A DNA stretch of 64,000 nt from contig NZ_AP024488.1 of the NCBI RefSeq assembly GCF_021654575.1, forward strand, positions 1,240,001 through 1,304,000, in the 5' to 3' direction. This document shows positions 24,271-33,346 of the stretch, piece after piece. Both the position numbers and the translations under genes were made by a program. The notes beneath the pieces are model-generated. The model did not search any database. It was given only the letters and a program-made list of their open reading frames with translations, and had not been told where the DNA came from. Within the stretch, counting starts at the first letter, position 1. Each line of letters starts with the position of its first letter. The DNA comes from Desulfoluna limicola (lineage in GTDB: Bacteria > Desulfobacterota > Desulfobacteria > Desulfobacterales > Desulfolunaceae).

Positions 24271-25067
24271 TACCTCAACCCAAACTTCTCTGCAGCCCCA
24301 TCGACATCTGTCCTGAACTCTTCGGATCGGACAATGCGACGCAGTTCGATGCTCTCCACCTCAAGGACCCGGTTGAGCTCGTCCACGGAGAGGTTAAGCA
24401 GTTTCTTGATGCCGAAGAGGGTTTCGGAGGGGATGTCCACCATGGATTGGGCCATTTTAACGGCCTCTTCCTCAAGGCGGTCCGGAGGCACGATGCGATC
24501 CACGAGTTTGAGGCCCAAGGCTTCCTTGGCGGTGATGTCGTCCTTTCTCAGGAGAAATTTTGAGGCTGCCGCAGACCCGGTGATGCGGGGGAGGAAGTAG
24601 GCCAGGCCCCCTTTTGGGACAAGGCCGATGGAGTGGTATGGGTTTTGATAGACGCTTCCCGTGGCGAGAATTCGGTAGTCACAGGCAAGGGCCATGCTGA
24701 GAAAAAGTGTGTCGATCTGGCCTCTGTCCGCATGGATGACGTATTTGTTGACCGTGGCCAGTTTCCGTATGAACTGATTGACGGCATGGTAGAGTCGCTC
24801 AAGCTTGTGATAGCTTAAGGTGCCGTTGGCGACTTTCTGATAAAACTCGATGTACTCATTATGGCCCTTCTTCCCTTTGACCCCGAGAAGAATAATGACC
24901 TTTACGGACGGATCAGAGGTGAACCGTTTGAAGTAATCAAACATCAGCTCATTTGTCTCAATATTGCTGATAGCGTTCAGCAGGTTGTCCTTGAGCTTCA
25001 ACAGGACGATGGCTCCGGATCTGTAGCAGGAGAAAATGGGGGTGTCGCCATTGCGATTGTCAAACAT
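24267..25067 (-). CDS. Enoyl-CoA hydratase/isomerase (crotonase) family protein
   Basis: A 266-aa crotonase-fold protein. The acyl-CoA oxyanion region is visible as KYVIHADRGQIDTLFLSMALACDYRI, then YQNPYHSIGLVPKGGLAYFL, and the trimer-forming helix ITAKEALGLKLVDRIVPPDRL. The usual HGxxxGGG loop is replaced by HADRGQIDTLFL, so typical hydratase activity is uncertain. The substrate is unknown. AGAGGGAC precedes the ATG. It is a single gene with a 7-bp tandem repeat at its stop codon. Confidence 0.8.
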   Translation of the reverse strand: MFDNRNGDTPIFSCYRSGAIVLLKLKDNLLNAISNIETNELMFDYFKRFTSDPSVKVIILLGVKGKKGHNEYIEFYQKVANGTLSYHKLERLYHAVNQFIRKLATVNKYVIHADRGQIDTLFLSMALACDYRILATGSVYQNPYHSIGLVPKGGLAYFLPRITGSAAASKFLLRKDDITAKEALGLKLVDRIVPPDRLEEEAVKMAQSMVDIPSETLFGIKKLLNLSVDELNRVLEVESIELRRIVRSEEFRTDVDGAAEKFGLRY

Positions 25068-25264
25068 AGTCCCTCTCCAAAGATTGACGCAGGTCGTGAA
25101 TAACAGTGAATTCCTCAGGCCCTTAATCCAACCATAGCTGACTTTGATATCGGCTTTTTAAACTATTTTCAATAAATCATGACTGTTTTTGGTTTTCAGG
25201 ACCATGCCAAAAAGCCTTGTTTACTCTTCTTGAAATTGGTCCTGAAAATTCGGATCTGAATTTC

Positions 25265-25702
25265 TTAATCCTTGCAGAAATTAATAAGGTACTCTTTTGC
25301 TTCAATAATACCTGTGTCTCTGGCCTGTCCCCTTGATGACTCAATCTCACTCATTTCGGGATTGTAGGTTGTGACATGTTTCTTCGTATAGTCGGCAAGC
25401 ATTTGTTTGTATTTGGCGCAAAGGGGATCTTCAACCGGGTTGGAGGCCGGGCTCGGGGTGGATGCCTGGTTTGCCGGGTCTGCTTTAAACGCATTTATCT
25501 TTTTCATTATGCTTGCCGGTTCCCCCTGTGCTGCTGCCGGCAGAATGCACACGCCTTCAAAGAGAATGTAGGGCGGCTGACAGTCACCATCCAAGGGCAT
25601 TTTCATGGGAGCTTCACTGGATGCCATGGCCACGCCGTAGCCCGCACAAAGGGCTGCCAAAAGAAGGAATACACGTCGGGACATGTTCAATAATGATTTC
25701 AT
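25265..25702 (-). CDS. Secreted hypothetical protein
   Basis: A 145-aa protein with a signal peptide (MKSLLNMSRRVFLLLAALCA, cleavage probably after GVAMA). The mature part has two Cys in CQPPYILFEGVC, a Pro/Ser/Ala-rich linker (NQASTPSPASNPVEDP) and a C-terminal helical segment with two more Cys (LCAKYKQML and LINFCKD). I do not recognise a family. It is probably periplasmic with disulfides. The 197 bp on its 3' side hold nothing visible. Confidence 0.65.
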   Translation of the reverse strand: MKSLLNMSRRVFLLLAALCAGYGVAMASSEAPMKMPLDGDCQPPYILFEGVCILPAAAQGEPASIMKKINAFKADPANQASTPSPASNPVEDPLCAKYKQMLADYTKKHVTTYNPEMSEIESSRGQARDTGIIEAKEYLINFCKD

Positions 25703-25934
25703 GGGGTGTCTCTTTGTTTGTTTTCAGCGAGTAATTAAAAAAAAATGACGAGCATCGTGCTGCGCCAAGGCTTTCGGAACAAATGTCCCAAGCCCTTATC
25801 GGGGTTGAGATGAAGGTACAGCATGCAGCTGAGTTTTTGGTGTGTTATGCGCCCGTTACTATCAGTCATGATGACTTTTACTTGATAAGATCATAAATTA
25901 TATAGTAAATCAAGTTTATTCCATGGCTTGTCCC

Positions 25935-26185
25935 TAACCCGGATGTTTCACGAGTTGAGTTCACCCATATTCAAGGCATGGGAGCTGCAGAGGTCGTGGT
26001 TTACCTCAATGCTCTGATAACGCGGAAGACGGTGCACTCGGCTCGCCCGGAGGGTGAGAAAACCAAGAAGGAAACCGTGAATGACATGCTGTATTTTTGA
26101 AATATCTTAATTTTTCACAGTAACCACCTGTAATAACATGCCGTTGGTTTAATCTGGTTGTTTTCTCATGAAATGTCCGGGCTAA
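25935..26185 (+). mobile_element. MITE-like element, RCCCGGATATTTC family (copy 2)
   Basis: Left end TAACCCGGATGTTTCACGAG, right end CTCATGAAATGTCCGGGCTA with TA on both sides. The internal hairpin arms are partly decayed (gagttcaccc / ggtgcactc). Its right end lies 26 bp before the amidase start. Confidence 0.82.
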
Positions 26186-26210
26186 TCACCCGTGAGACAG
26201 GAGTTGCATC

Positions 26211-27689
26211 ATGCTGAACGAGTACTTCCGATACGATGCCACAGGGCTTGCAGAGTTGGTAAGCAAAGGAGAGGTTCACCCCGGCGAATTGCTGGAGAGT
26301 GCCATTTCAAAGGCCGAGGCACTGAACCCGGCGTTGAATGCGATCATTCACACCTTTTACGACCGGGCACGCACCCTGGCTGCGGGGCACCTCCCCGAGG
26401 GCCCGTTTAAGGGGGTGCCTTTTCTTTTCAAGGATCTTGCCGATAACTTTGCAGGGGAGCCCATCTGCATGGGAAGTCGGGGGATTCGCCTGGTGCCGGA
26501 GGAGAACAGCGAGCTCGTGAATCGGTTTTTGGCTTCCGGGGTTGTGCCCTTCGGGAAAACCAACACGCCGGAGTTCGGGCTTACCATCACCACAGAACCC
26601 AAGTCCTCAGGTCCTGCGCACAACCCTTGGAAACATGGCTTCAGCACGGGTGGCTCCTCCGGTGGATCCGCAGCTGCCGTTGCCGCAGGCCTCGTTCCCA
26701 TGGCCTCTGCATCCGACGGCGGTGGGTCCATCCGATTTCCATCCGCCTGCTGCGGGGTCTTTGGCTTGAAGCCATCGCGGGGCCTCAATCCTCTGGGACC
26801 CGAAATCGGGGAAGGCTGGGACGGTGCCGTGGCCTGCCATGTCATCACTCGAAGCGTTCGGGACAGTGCCGCCATGCTTGATGCCACGGCAGGGCCTGAG
26901 GTGGGCTCACCTTATCGGGTAGGGAAAGCCCACGGCAGCTATTTTGAGGCGTCCCAGGTTGATCCCGAACCCTTACGCATTGCCTTTTCAAAACGACCCT
27001 TGACGGATGCCACCCTGCACCCGGAAGCGATCAAAGGCCTTGAACAGACGGTGAAGCGCCTGGAAGACCTCGGGCATCACGTGGAGGAGGCCGATCCCAG
27101 GATCAACACCGACACCTTCTGGCGCGACTTTTTCGTTGTGGTCTGCGGTCACGTGGCAGGTGTCAGCCACCTCATCAAAAAAGAGCTGGGAAAAGAGGCC
27201 TTCGTCCAACTGGAGCCCACGACCCTTAACATGGCCATGCTGGGCCGGTCGTTGAGTGCCTGCGATATGGTTCTGGCCAAAAAAGGGTGGCACGATATCC
27301 AGCTCACCATGGGGCGCTTCCTTTCGCAATACGACCTGCTCCTTACCCCCACACTCATTTGTCCGCCGGATCGCCACGGCGCATTGCAGCCGTCTCCCTT
27401 TGAAGAGTTTCTCCTGAAAATGACCAGCCCCATTCCCAACGGCCGCATGCTGATGAAACTGGGGCTTGTGAAGCATTTTTCCAAACCCACCCTGAGCCGC
27501 ATGGCCTTTACCGCCCTTGGAAACATCACCGGCCTGCCAAGCGTCTCCATGCCCCTTCACTGGACCGATGACGGCCTGCCCCTGGGCATGCTCTTTACCG
27601 GCCGCATGTGCGATGAAACCACTCTGTTTCAACTCGCCGGGCAGATCGAACGGGCATATCCCTGGGCGGATCGGTACAAAGCGCTTTAG
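26211..27689 (+). CDS. Amidase signature family enzyme
   Basis: A 492-aa cytoplasmic amide hydrolase. The Ser-cisSer-Lys triad is visible: Lys in GVPFLFKDLADN (about residue 74), the cis-Ser in FSTGGSSGGSAAAVAAG and the nucleophile in SASDGGGSIRFPSACCG. KTNTPEFGL and GLKPSRG flank them as usual. The closest well-known relatives are 6-aminohexanoate-cyclic-dimer hydrolase-like amidases rather than GatA, since no gatB/gatC lies nearby. CAGGAG precedes the ATG. It is a single gene, preceded by a MITE-like element and followed by a repeat module. Confidence 0.88.
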   Translation: MLNEYFRYDATGLAELVSKGEVHPGELLESAISKAEALNPALNAIIHTFYDRARTLAAGHLPEGPFKGVPFLFKDLADNFAGEPICMGSRGIRLVPEENSELVNRFLASGVVPFGKTNTPEFGLTITTEPKSSGPAHNPWKHGFSTGGSSGGSAAAVAAGLVPMASASDGGGSIRFPSACCGVFGLKPSRGLNPLGPEIGEGWDGAVACHVITRSVRDSAAMLDATAGPEVGSPYRVGKAHGSYFEASQVDPEPLRIAFSKRPLTDATLHPEAIKGLEQTVKRLEDLGHHVEEADPRINTDTFWRDFFVVVCGHVAGVSHLIKKELGKEAFVQLEPTTLNMAMLGRSLSACDMVLAKKGWHDIQLTMGRFLSQYDLLLTPTLICPPDRHGALQPSPFEEFLLKMTSPIPNGRMLMKLGLVKHFSKPTLSRMAFTALGNITGLPSVSMPLHWTDDGLPLGMLFTGRMCDETTLFQLAGQIERAYPWADRYKAL

Positions 27690-27695
27690 GGGCGT

Positions 27696-27781
27696 GCCTC
27701 CGGCGGCAAGGTGTGCCACCTTGAAAGCTGGTTGCAGATGCGCTTTGCCCCTCGTTCCTCGGGGCAAATCACATCCGCCTT
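27696..27781 (+). repeat. GCCTCCGGCGG-family module, type I hairpin
   Basis: Begins 6 bp after the amidase stop: gcctccggcggcaaggtgtg, ccaccttgaaagctggttgc, ccctcgttcctcgggg core between gcagatgcg/acatccgc arms. The rest of 27782-28103 shows only a small gggcctgcccttcgggct hairpin region. Confidence 0.88.
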
Positions 27782-28103
27782 CCCAGTGAGTTGCGCCTAC
27801 CGGCAACTCTACGATTGGGATATCATGTCCACAAGTTCAGGCAGAGATGTTATTATTGTCAAATACATGCTCCGAGTCAGGGGGCCTGCCCTTCGGGCTG
27901 TGGGCTTTTTTTATCTCGCACTCAACTTGAACAGTGCTTTTCTTTCAAACCTCTTGGGTTCAGCAACGTCTTGGCATCATTCATAGTGATACCTGTTTAA
28001 TCTATAGAAATACGGTCCACTCTATTTATCCATAAGGCGCCTCAGTGTCGTTTTATGGCATGGCCGTGAATCACGGCCAATTGGCTGTGGCATTGAGGGA
28101 GAC

Positions 28104-28775
28104 ATGAAATCATTTTCAATGACATGCGCCTGTTTGATCGCACTTTTATTCGCAGCGAGTGTTTACGGGGATTCGGCCCTTGTTGGCGTTGATTTCGGTC
28201 CGGAGCTGCAACAGGTGCCCAGGAACTGGACCTCCGTGTCCGGGCCGGGGACCTACGGTGCGCTCATCAATGAGAACGGACATGCAACAGGCATCGGCCT
28301 TGAGGTCGTGCTTCTCAGTGGGAGCGTTCTTGTCGCCTCTGATGCCGTCGCAGGCACGTCCACCATCCCCTCACACAACACCAGCCTCACACAGATCAGC
28401 GGTATTCTCTCCAGCCAGGAAGCCGGAAATGAGTTGAACCTGTTGTTTTACGGCTTGGATGAAGGGACAGAATACACAGTCTGGATTTTTGGGTTACGCT
28501 CCGACTTGGGCTATTCTCAGCTGGTTGAAATATCCGGGGTCGGTGAAGAAGATAACTTTTCGCAAAGCGGCGGGCGGGGAGAGCTTTCGGTGAACGAAAG
28601 CATTGGCAGCAGCGCCAGGAACCTGTCCAGCTATTCCCGGATCTATAAACCGACAAGCAACGGTGAACTAAGCCTTCGGATTGCATCGGTGAATGGGTAC
28701 TTCCTCGCCGGGGTTGCCATCCAGAAACGGGGTTCGGATGATTCCGAGTGCTTTGTCTCCATCTCGTCACAGTAA
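28104..28775 (+). CDS. Secreted beta-rich hypothetical protein
   Basis: A 223-aa protein with a signal peptide (MKSFSMTCACLIALLFAASV, cleavage near YGDSA). The mature part is beta-strand-rich and Ser/Gly-rich (VGVDFGPELQQVPRNWTSVS, ELNLLFYGLDEGTEYTVWIF, GELSLRIASVNGYFLAGVAI), reminiscent of malectin-like or PEP-CTERM-type extracellular carbohydrate-binding folds. No C-terminal sorting motif is present. GAGGGAG precedes the ATG and a strong terminator follows. It is a single gene. Confidence 0.65.
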   Translation: MKSFSMTCACLIALLFAASVYGDSALVGVDFGPELQQVPRNWTSVSGPGTYGALINENGHATGIGLEVVLLSGSVLVASDAVAGTSTIPSHNTSLTQISGILSSQEAGNELNLLFYGLDEGTEYTVWIFGLRSDLGYSQLVEISGVGEEDNFSQSGGRGELSVNESIGSSARNLSSYSRIYKPTSNGELSLRIASVNGYFLAGVAIQKRGSDDSECFVSISSQ

Positions 28776-28797
28776 TTCCATGTTCAACCCATCAACC

Positions 28798-28839
28798 AAC
28801 AAGAAAGCCCGATCGTTTTTACGATTGGGCTTTCTTGTT
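28798..28839 (+). terminator. Terminator of the secreted-protein gene
   Basis: AACAAGAAAGCCCGATCG pairs with CGATTGGGCTTTCTTGTT around TTTTTA, 22 bp after the stop codon. Confidence 0.85.
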
Positions 28840-28960
28840 GGGTTGTCACTATTCAGCTGTGCCTCCGGTGGCAATATTGAGCTGGGTCGTTACGGTGGTT
28901 CTTCAGCTGAGAACGCCATGGTTGCGTGTGCCACATGACGCTCCGGCTGCGGGGTGGTGA

Positions 28961-29890
28961 TTAGTTGACAGCATGTGCCTGTCCCGGATCATCTTTCCCA
29001 AGAAGGCTTTTTACGGCAGCCATGATTGTCTTACTGCTTGAGTCGGAGAGCGTAAAGGCCAGTTCTTTATCCGGCGTGGAGCCCTGTGTTGGGGGGTCGC
29101 CGAAGAGGTTCAGAGTATAGGGGCGATCGGTGGTGATGGTCAGGGTGAGGGCAAGGGGTGTCCCGTTGGGAGTTTCTGTCAGCCAGGAGTCACATGTCAA
29201 GTTGCTTAAAGCCGTGGTGATTGTGTCCACCGTCTCTGAATCAAGGGGGGTGCCGTCTTCGTCTTTCCACGCCGTTTTGGGGGCGCTGCTGGTATCAGCT
29301 GTCTCTGTGGCACGGGTGAGGGTCAGGGGTGTCTCACCCTGTGTGATTGTAAGGGATGCCACGTCTGATGCGTTAAAAGAGAACACCCGCTTGTCGATGA
29401 AACGCTCCGGATCGGTGGAGAACTGGCCGTTTACATTGCCCTGGGCGTGATAGACATTCTTGTCATCGCCAACGGTGACAAAGGTGTGTCCCCGTGAGGG
29501 AGCCGCTTTTCCGATGGACACAGTTCGCAGAAGGGTGTCTCCCTTGAAAAGAGATGCTCTTGTGGCTTTATCCGGGCTGAGGTCGTAACGGCCGTAGCTC
29601 TCCGTTTCGGACACCAGGGCTGTGAGGGAGAGGTCACCTGCGGCTTGAATCAGTTTTGCCACCGCCTCTTTTTTTGCGGGGAACCCTTCTGTATCCACGG
29701 TCCAATCCTCGCCACGCTTTTCAAGGAGAAGGGTCTCTGGCCCTTTCTTGATCTCCATTCGATCCACATCCTCAGCGGCAATGGAGTCAAGTTCAGGCAA
29801 GGTGTAGTTGGTGCCATCGGTGTTGCGCGTGAACAGGTAGCCGGAGAGGGCCACGATAACGGCAAGGAGGATGATGATTTCTTTTTTCAC
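28961..29890 (-). CDS. DUF4340 domain protein of a Gld-type ABC system
   Basis: A 309-aa protein with an N-terminal membrane anchor (EIIILLAVIVALSGYLFT) and a periplasmic DUF4340 domain (DVDRMEIKKGPETLLLEKRG, WTVDTEGFPAKKEAVAKLI, SYGRYDLSP). DUF4340 proteins regularly accompany GldA/GldF/GldG-like ABC exporters. It is the last gene of the gldA-gldF-gldG unit, 323 bp after gldG. The start is GTG 29890 with AAGGAG upstream. Substrate is unknown. Confidence 0.82.
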   Translation of the reverse strand: MKKEIIILLAVIVALSGYLFTRNTDGTNYTLPELDSIAAEDVDRMEIKKGPETLLLEKRGEDWTVDTEGFPAKKEAVAKLIQAAGDLSLTALVSETESYGRYDLSPDKATRASLFKGDTLLRTVSIGKAAPSRGHTFVTVGDDKNVYHAQGNVNGQFSTDPERFIDKRVFSFNASDVASLTITQGETPLTLTRATETADTSSAPKTAWKDEDGTPLDSETVDTITTALSNLTCDSWLTETPNGTPLALTLTITTDRPYTLNLFGDPPTQGSTPDKELAFTLSDSSSKTIMAAVKSLLGKDDPGQAHAVN

Positions 29891-29918
29891 TGGATAAGCT
29901 CCTTGGTTTGTAAAATAT

Positions 29919-29948
29919 GGCTAAAGGCTAAAGGCTAAAGGCTAAAGG
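29919..29948. repeat. 7-bp tandem repeat (GGCTAAA)x4
   Basis: Four copies of GGCTAAA directly 5' of the DUF4340 gene. It resembles the CCCTTAG/CTAAGGG tract at 24236. Confidence 0.85.
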
Positions 29949-30106
29949 TTGTGGAGTCGTTTTGCTCCATCATTCCGATTATTGGAGGCGGAGCCTCCAG
30001 GTATGCATTCCAGGCAGTGCCTGGGAACAAGAGATATCTCAATCGGTCTCTCATACCTGCATGTCTCCTCGTCACTCGATATCAAGATGTCCATCGATAC
30101 AGCTTT

Positions 30107-30199
30107 TCACGGGCGTAGCCCGTCAGCGAATGCGACAACCCGAGGAACGAGGGTTGGAACATTCGCGAACCTGGGGATCATCCCCTGGCCGCCGGAGGC
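30107..30199 (-). repeat. GCCTCCGGCGG-family module, type III hairpin
   Basis: On the minus strand: gcctccggcggccaggggat, gatccccaggttcgcgaatg, ccctcgttcctcggg core, then cgggctacgcccg. It starts 13 bp after the gldG stop. Confidence 0.85.
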
Positions 30200-30212
30200 A
30201 GGTTTTTCGCCC

Positions 30213-32363
30213 TTACTGGAACATGGCGCGGATCGTTTTACGCCGGGACTGGCGTTTGAGCCACACGGCCATGCCGAAGAGGGCCACCAGGAAAGGCAGG
30301 CCGACGATGTTAAAGGCCTTCACGGGTGTTTTGATGCTGTCCGGCACCTTGTCGATGGGGTTGAACCGTTGCTTCTTGCTTCGCATGACGGCAATATTTT
30401 CGCGCCCGTTAAGGCTGTCCATGAGGTTCATGACAAAGGCGGCGTTGGCGCTATTCCCCTGTTCGTCAAAGAGGCTGTTGGTGAGCATGTCCACGGATCC
30501 CACCACGATGAGCTTTGCGGGCTTGCCTTGCTCCACCACGGCGCCGGACTGGGTGATGGCGGCTGCCTTGTTCTCTTTCTTCTCTGCGCTCTCTTCCCCG
30601 TCGGCAGCAGGCTTCTCAGGGATGGGCTTGCCTTTGAAGTAGCTGGTGAAGGAGCCTTCCACCATGGCGGCCACGGGGCGGCTGGCAAAGGCGGCATCAT
30701 CTGTGGGGGGGCGAAGGAACATGGGGTTCAAGGCGATGTTCGTCTCTTTGATCCAGGATCGCTTGGAACTGGAGAAGAGGGTGGTGGCGGTGAGGTTCTG
30801 GTCCTTGACGGCTTTTTCATCAATGGTGACGGGGGCCGCCTTGAGGGTGACGAGCCCCTTGATGTTTTTCATGAAGGGGAGCTCGTGGTTGATGGTCTCG
30901 TTTTCGATGATGGGAGCAAAATAGACGTTCTGCTGGCCGCCCCCTAAGCGCCTGGGCAGGGTCTGTTTGTAGCAGTTCTCATCCATGATGTAGGCGCTCT
31001 TGACCTTTACGCCGTAGTGAGCCATCAGTTTTTCAAGACCGGTTTGTACCGGGGTATAGACGGATGGCTGCATGTAGGCCATCTGGGGGTTGGGATTTTT
31101 GATCTCTTTAAAGGCATCCACAAAGACGGCAACGTTCTTGCCTGCCATGAGGGCCTGGTCAATCTGGAAGAGGTCATGGTCTGAAAAGCTCTCTTTTGCA
31201 CCGGCGATGATGAGGCTGTTGATATCTTCTGGGATGCCCTTCTCCTTGAGGTTCACCTCGGAGACGGCGTAGGTGCGGGACAGGTTGGCGCTGAAGTTGT
31301 TCAGGGCATCGGTGGGCGGTGCCATGGGGTTGGCTGCATTCGTGCCGAAACGCTCGGCCGTCCCGTTGCCGACGAGGTAACCCACCTTTTCGTTGATGTC
31401 GATGAGGGATTCTACGGCACCGCTGATGGCGTCTTCCATCTCCTGATCGGTCATGAGCGTGTACTGGGTGCCGAACAGGGGCACACGCGTGACCTCCAGA
31501 ACAGGAATATTAACGGACTTTTCGCCGTAGCGCATGACCATGCCGATAACCCCGGAGCCCGCTTTGACCTTGCCTCCTGAAAGATCCGGCCATCTCAGCT
31601 GAAGCATGTTGTAGCGATCCGACAGGGTTTGTTTCTCTTCCGGGGTGGCCGGGTCGAACCGGCTGAAGGAGATGCGGTCGTAGCTGCGGCTGCTGATTTT
31701 GTTTACCGCCTGCTCCACTCGGTTCGGGAGGGTGCTCAAATCGTTCAGGCCCATGGCAGGGGCCACAGACGCCATGGAGTTTGACAGGTAGAGGTCGGCT
31801 TCGATCTTTCCCTTCAGCGAGAGAAGGGTGCTGATCTTGTTGCCGAGTTTCATCATGGCCATGGTGAGGTTGTACTCCAGGCCCTCGGTGGAAATGATGG
31901 CCGGCAGCCGCTCCATGAGATCTCCGTGGATGACAACCAGCCCCATGTAAGCGGTTTTCACCTTTACCTCATCGCTCTCCACCATCTGGATATTCACCGG
32001 GCGAATCCCGTAGCTGTTTGCAAGGTCCGCGTTTCGCTTGCTGGTGGGGTTGGTCTCCATGTCCCCGCCGATGGGATAGAATCGGTAGTTGAAGTACCGG
32101 TTGGCGTTGATGGCATACTCCTCGAGGAGATCGGCCAGGTATTTTTGCGTGTTGTTGTGGGGGGCGGGGAGCTCTTCGGAGAAGAAGACGTTGATGGTCA
32201 GGGGCTCCGAGAGGTTTTTCACCGCCTCGATGCTGGCCTCCGAGAGAGAGTAGACCTTGTTCTCCGTCAAGTCCGCCCGGAAGAACAGGGTGGCACCCGC
32301 CACGTTCAAAAGCACCACCACCACAATGTAGATCAATCCTTTAAGATATCGTTCTCTTTTCAT
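30213..32363 (-). CDS. GldG-like ABC transporter accessory protein
   Basis: A 716-aa membrane protein. One N-terminal transmembrane helix (GLIYIVVVVLLNVAGATLFF) is followed by a long periplasmic region (ENKVYSLSEASIEAVKNLSE, the GldG/ABC_transp_aux region) and a C-terminal helix (AFNIVGLPFLVALFGMAVWL) before a basic tail. Gldg-family proteins pair with GldA ATPase and GldF permease. The start at 32363 (AAGGTG upstream, MKRERYLKG) is the normal one. The frame stays open to 32495, but those extra residues (LFVKLFKSLAPGRAAGG) come from the intergenic repeat. It is third in the operon after gldA and gldF. Confidence 0.88.
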   Translation of the reverse strand: MKRERYLKGLIYIVVVVLLNVAGATLFFRADLTENKVYSLSEASIEAVKNLSEPLTINVFFSEELPAPHNNTQKYLADLLEEYAINANRYFNYRFYPIGGDMETNPTSKRNADLANSYGIRPVNIQMVESDEVKVKTAYMGLVVIHGDLMERLPAIISTEGLEYNLTMAMMKLGNKISTLLSLKGKIEADLYLSNSMASVAPAMGLNDLSTLPNRVEQAVNKISSRSYDRISFSRFDPATPEEKQTLSDRYNMLQLRWPDLSGGKVKAGSGVIGMVMRYGEKSVNIPVLEVTRVPLFGTQYTLMTDQEMEDAISGAVESLIDINEKVGYLVGNGTAERFGTNAANPMAPPTDALNNFSANLSRTYAVSEVNLKEKGIPEDINSLIIAGAKESFSDHDLFQIDQALMAGKNVAVFVDAFKEIKNPNPQMAYMQPSVYTPVQTGLEKLMAHYGVKVKSAYIMDENCYKQTLPRRLGGGQQNVYFAPIIENETINHELPFMKNIKGLVTLKAAPVTIDEKAVKDQNLTATTLFSSSKRSWIKETNIALNPMFLRPPTDDAAFASRPVAAMVEGSFTSYFKGKPIPEKPAADGEESAEKKENKAAAITQSGAVVEQGKPAKLIVVGSVDMLTNSLFDEQGNSANAAFVMNLMDSLNGRENIAVMRSKKQRFNPIDKVPDSIKTPVKAFNIVGLPFLVALFGMAVWLKRQSRRKTIRAMFQ

Positions 32364-32393
32364 AGTCACCTTGTTTATGGCTGAAGGCATGTT

Positions 32394-32446
32394 GCCTCCG
32401 GCGGCCCTGCCGGGGGCCAAACTTTTGAAAAGTTTGACAAACAGGT
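32394..32446 (+). repeat. GCCTCCGGCGG-family module, type II hairpin
   Basis: gcctccggcggccctgccgg then gggccaaacttttgaaaagt and ttgacaaacagg. The end faces the gldG start. Confidence 0.88.
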
Positions 32447-32511
32447 TTTGATTATTGTTCAAGCCCATTCGATTAATTGTTCGTCTTATGGACAAGAAAT
32501 TATGTCATGAT

Positions 32512-32634
32512 CACGAGCGAAGCCCGTCAGCGAATGTGACGTGCCCTAGTAACGAGGGCTCAGAGCATTCGCGAACCATGGGGTCCAGGGGTGGCGAAGC
32601 CACACTAAGATAAATTCCCCTGGCCGCCGGAGGC
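32512..32634 (-). repeat. GCCTCCGGCGG-family module, type III with an insertion
   Basis: On the minus strand it begins 7 bp after the gldF stop, gcctccggcggccaggggaa, and carries a ~30-bp insert (gtggcttcgccacccctgg region) before the gttcgcgaatgctc part and cgggcttcgctcg. Confidence 0.8.
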
Positions 32635-32640
32635 GTGTGT

Positions 32641-33342
32641 TTATTCTTTCTCCGCCATGGAGATGTAGCTTCCGTAGAGGAAGAGGAATATCACGCCTCC
32701 GAAGTAGAGGAGGTCCCGGGAGTCGATGACGCCCCGTGCGATGTTCCGGAAGTGGTAGTCGGCCCCGATCTGGCTGAAAAATCCCAGGATGGCTGTGGGA
32801 AAGAAGACCAGGAGCTTGTCCACCAGGGTGAGGGCAAAGCAGAGGACGGCACCCAGGATAAAGGCGATGATCTGGTTGCGCGTCAGGGTGGAGGCAAAGA
32901 TGCCGATGGCGGCAAAGGCGCCTCCTAAAAGTACAGCCCCTGCGTAGCCTCCGATGACCGGGCCCCAGTCGAGGTCGCCGAAGAGGGCCACGGTGACGGC
33001 ATAGGCGAAGGTGGGCACCAGCATGGCGCAGATGAAGACCAGGGCGGAGAGGAACTTGCCCACCACGATATTGGCCGGGGTCACCGGCAGGGTCATCATC
33101 ACCTCAAAGGAGCCGGAGGAGAGCTCTTCGGCAAAGAGGCGCATGGTGATGGCCGGGATGATAAAGGAGAAGATGAGGGGCAGGAGCCCGAAGAAATCCC
33201 GGAGGTTGGCCTGGCCGTTTAAGAAAAAGGTGAGAAAGAAGAACCAGCCCGTCACCAGAAGGAAGATGGAGATGACGATGTAGGCGATGGGAGAGACAAA
33301 GAAATCGGTGAGCTCTTTTTTCATGATGTGAAGGGTCTGCAT
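32641..33342 (-). CDS. ABC transporter permease, GldF-like
   Basis: A 233-aa integral membrane protein with about six transmembrane helices (PIAYIVISIFLLVTGWFFFL, LPLIFSFIIPAITM, the region of ALVFICAMLVPTFAYAVTVA, then three more). It is an ABC-2-type permease (MRLFAEELSSGSFEVMMTLP is the usual cytoplasmic loop). It lies 4 bp after the ATPase gene with AAGGAG before the ATG. It acts with the ATPase and the GldG/DUF4340 proteins in an exporter of unknown substrate. Confidence 0.9.
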   Translation of the reverse strand: MQTLHIMKKELTDFFVSPIAYIVISIFLLVTGWFFFLTFFLNGQANLRDFFGLLPLIFSFIIPAITMRLFAEELSSGSFEVMMTLPVTPANIVVGKFLSALVFICAMLVPTFAYAVTVALFGDLDWGPVIGGYAGAVLLGGAFAAIGIFASTLTRNQIIAFILGAVLCFALTLVDKLLVFFPTAILGFFSQIGADYHFRNIARGVIDSRDLLYFGGVIFLFLYGSYISMAEKE

Positions 33343-33346
33343 GGGA

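Noticed and set aside
28693..28938. Plus-strand ORF across the terminator after the secreted protein
   Set aside because: It runs through a strong terminator hairpin and overlaps the 3' end of a better supported gene in another frame.
32364..32495. N-terminal extension of the GldG-like protein to 32495
   Set aside because: The extra residues are encoded by the GCCTCCGGCGG type II repeat, not by family-conserved sequence; the start at 32363 has its own Shine-Dalgarno.
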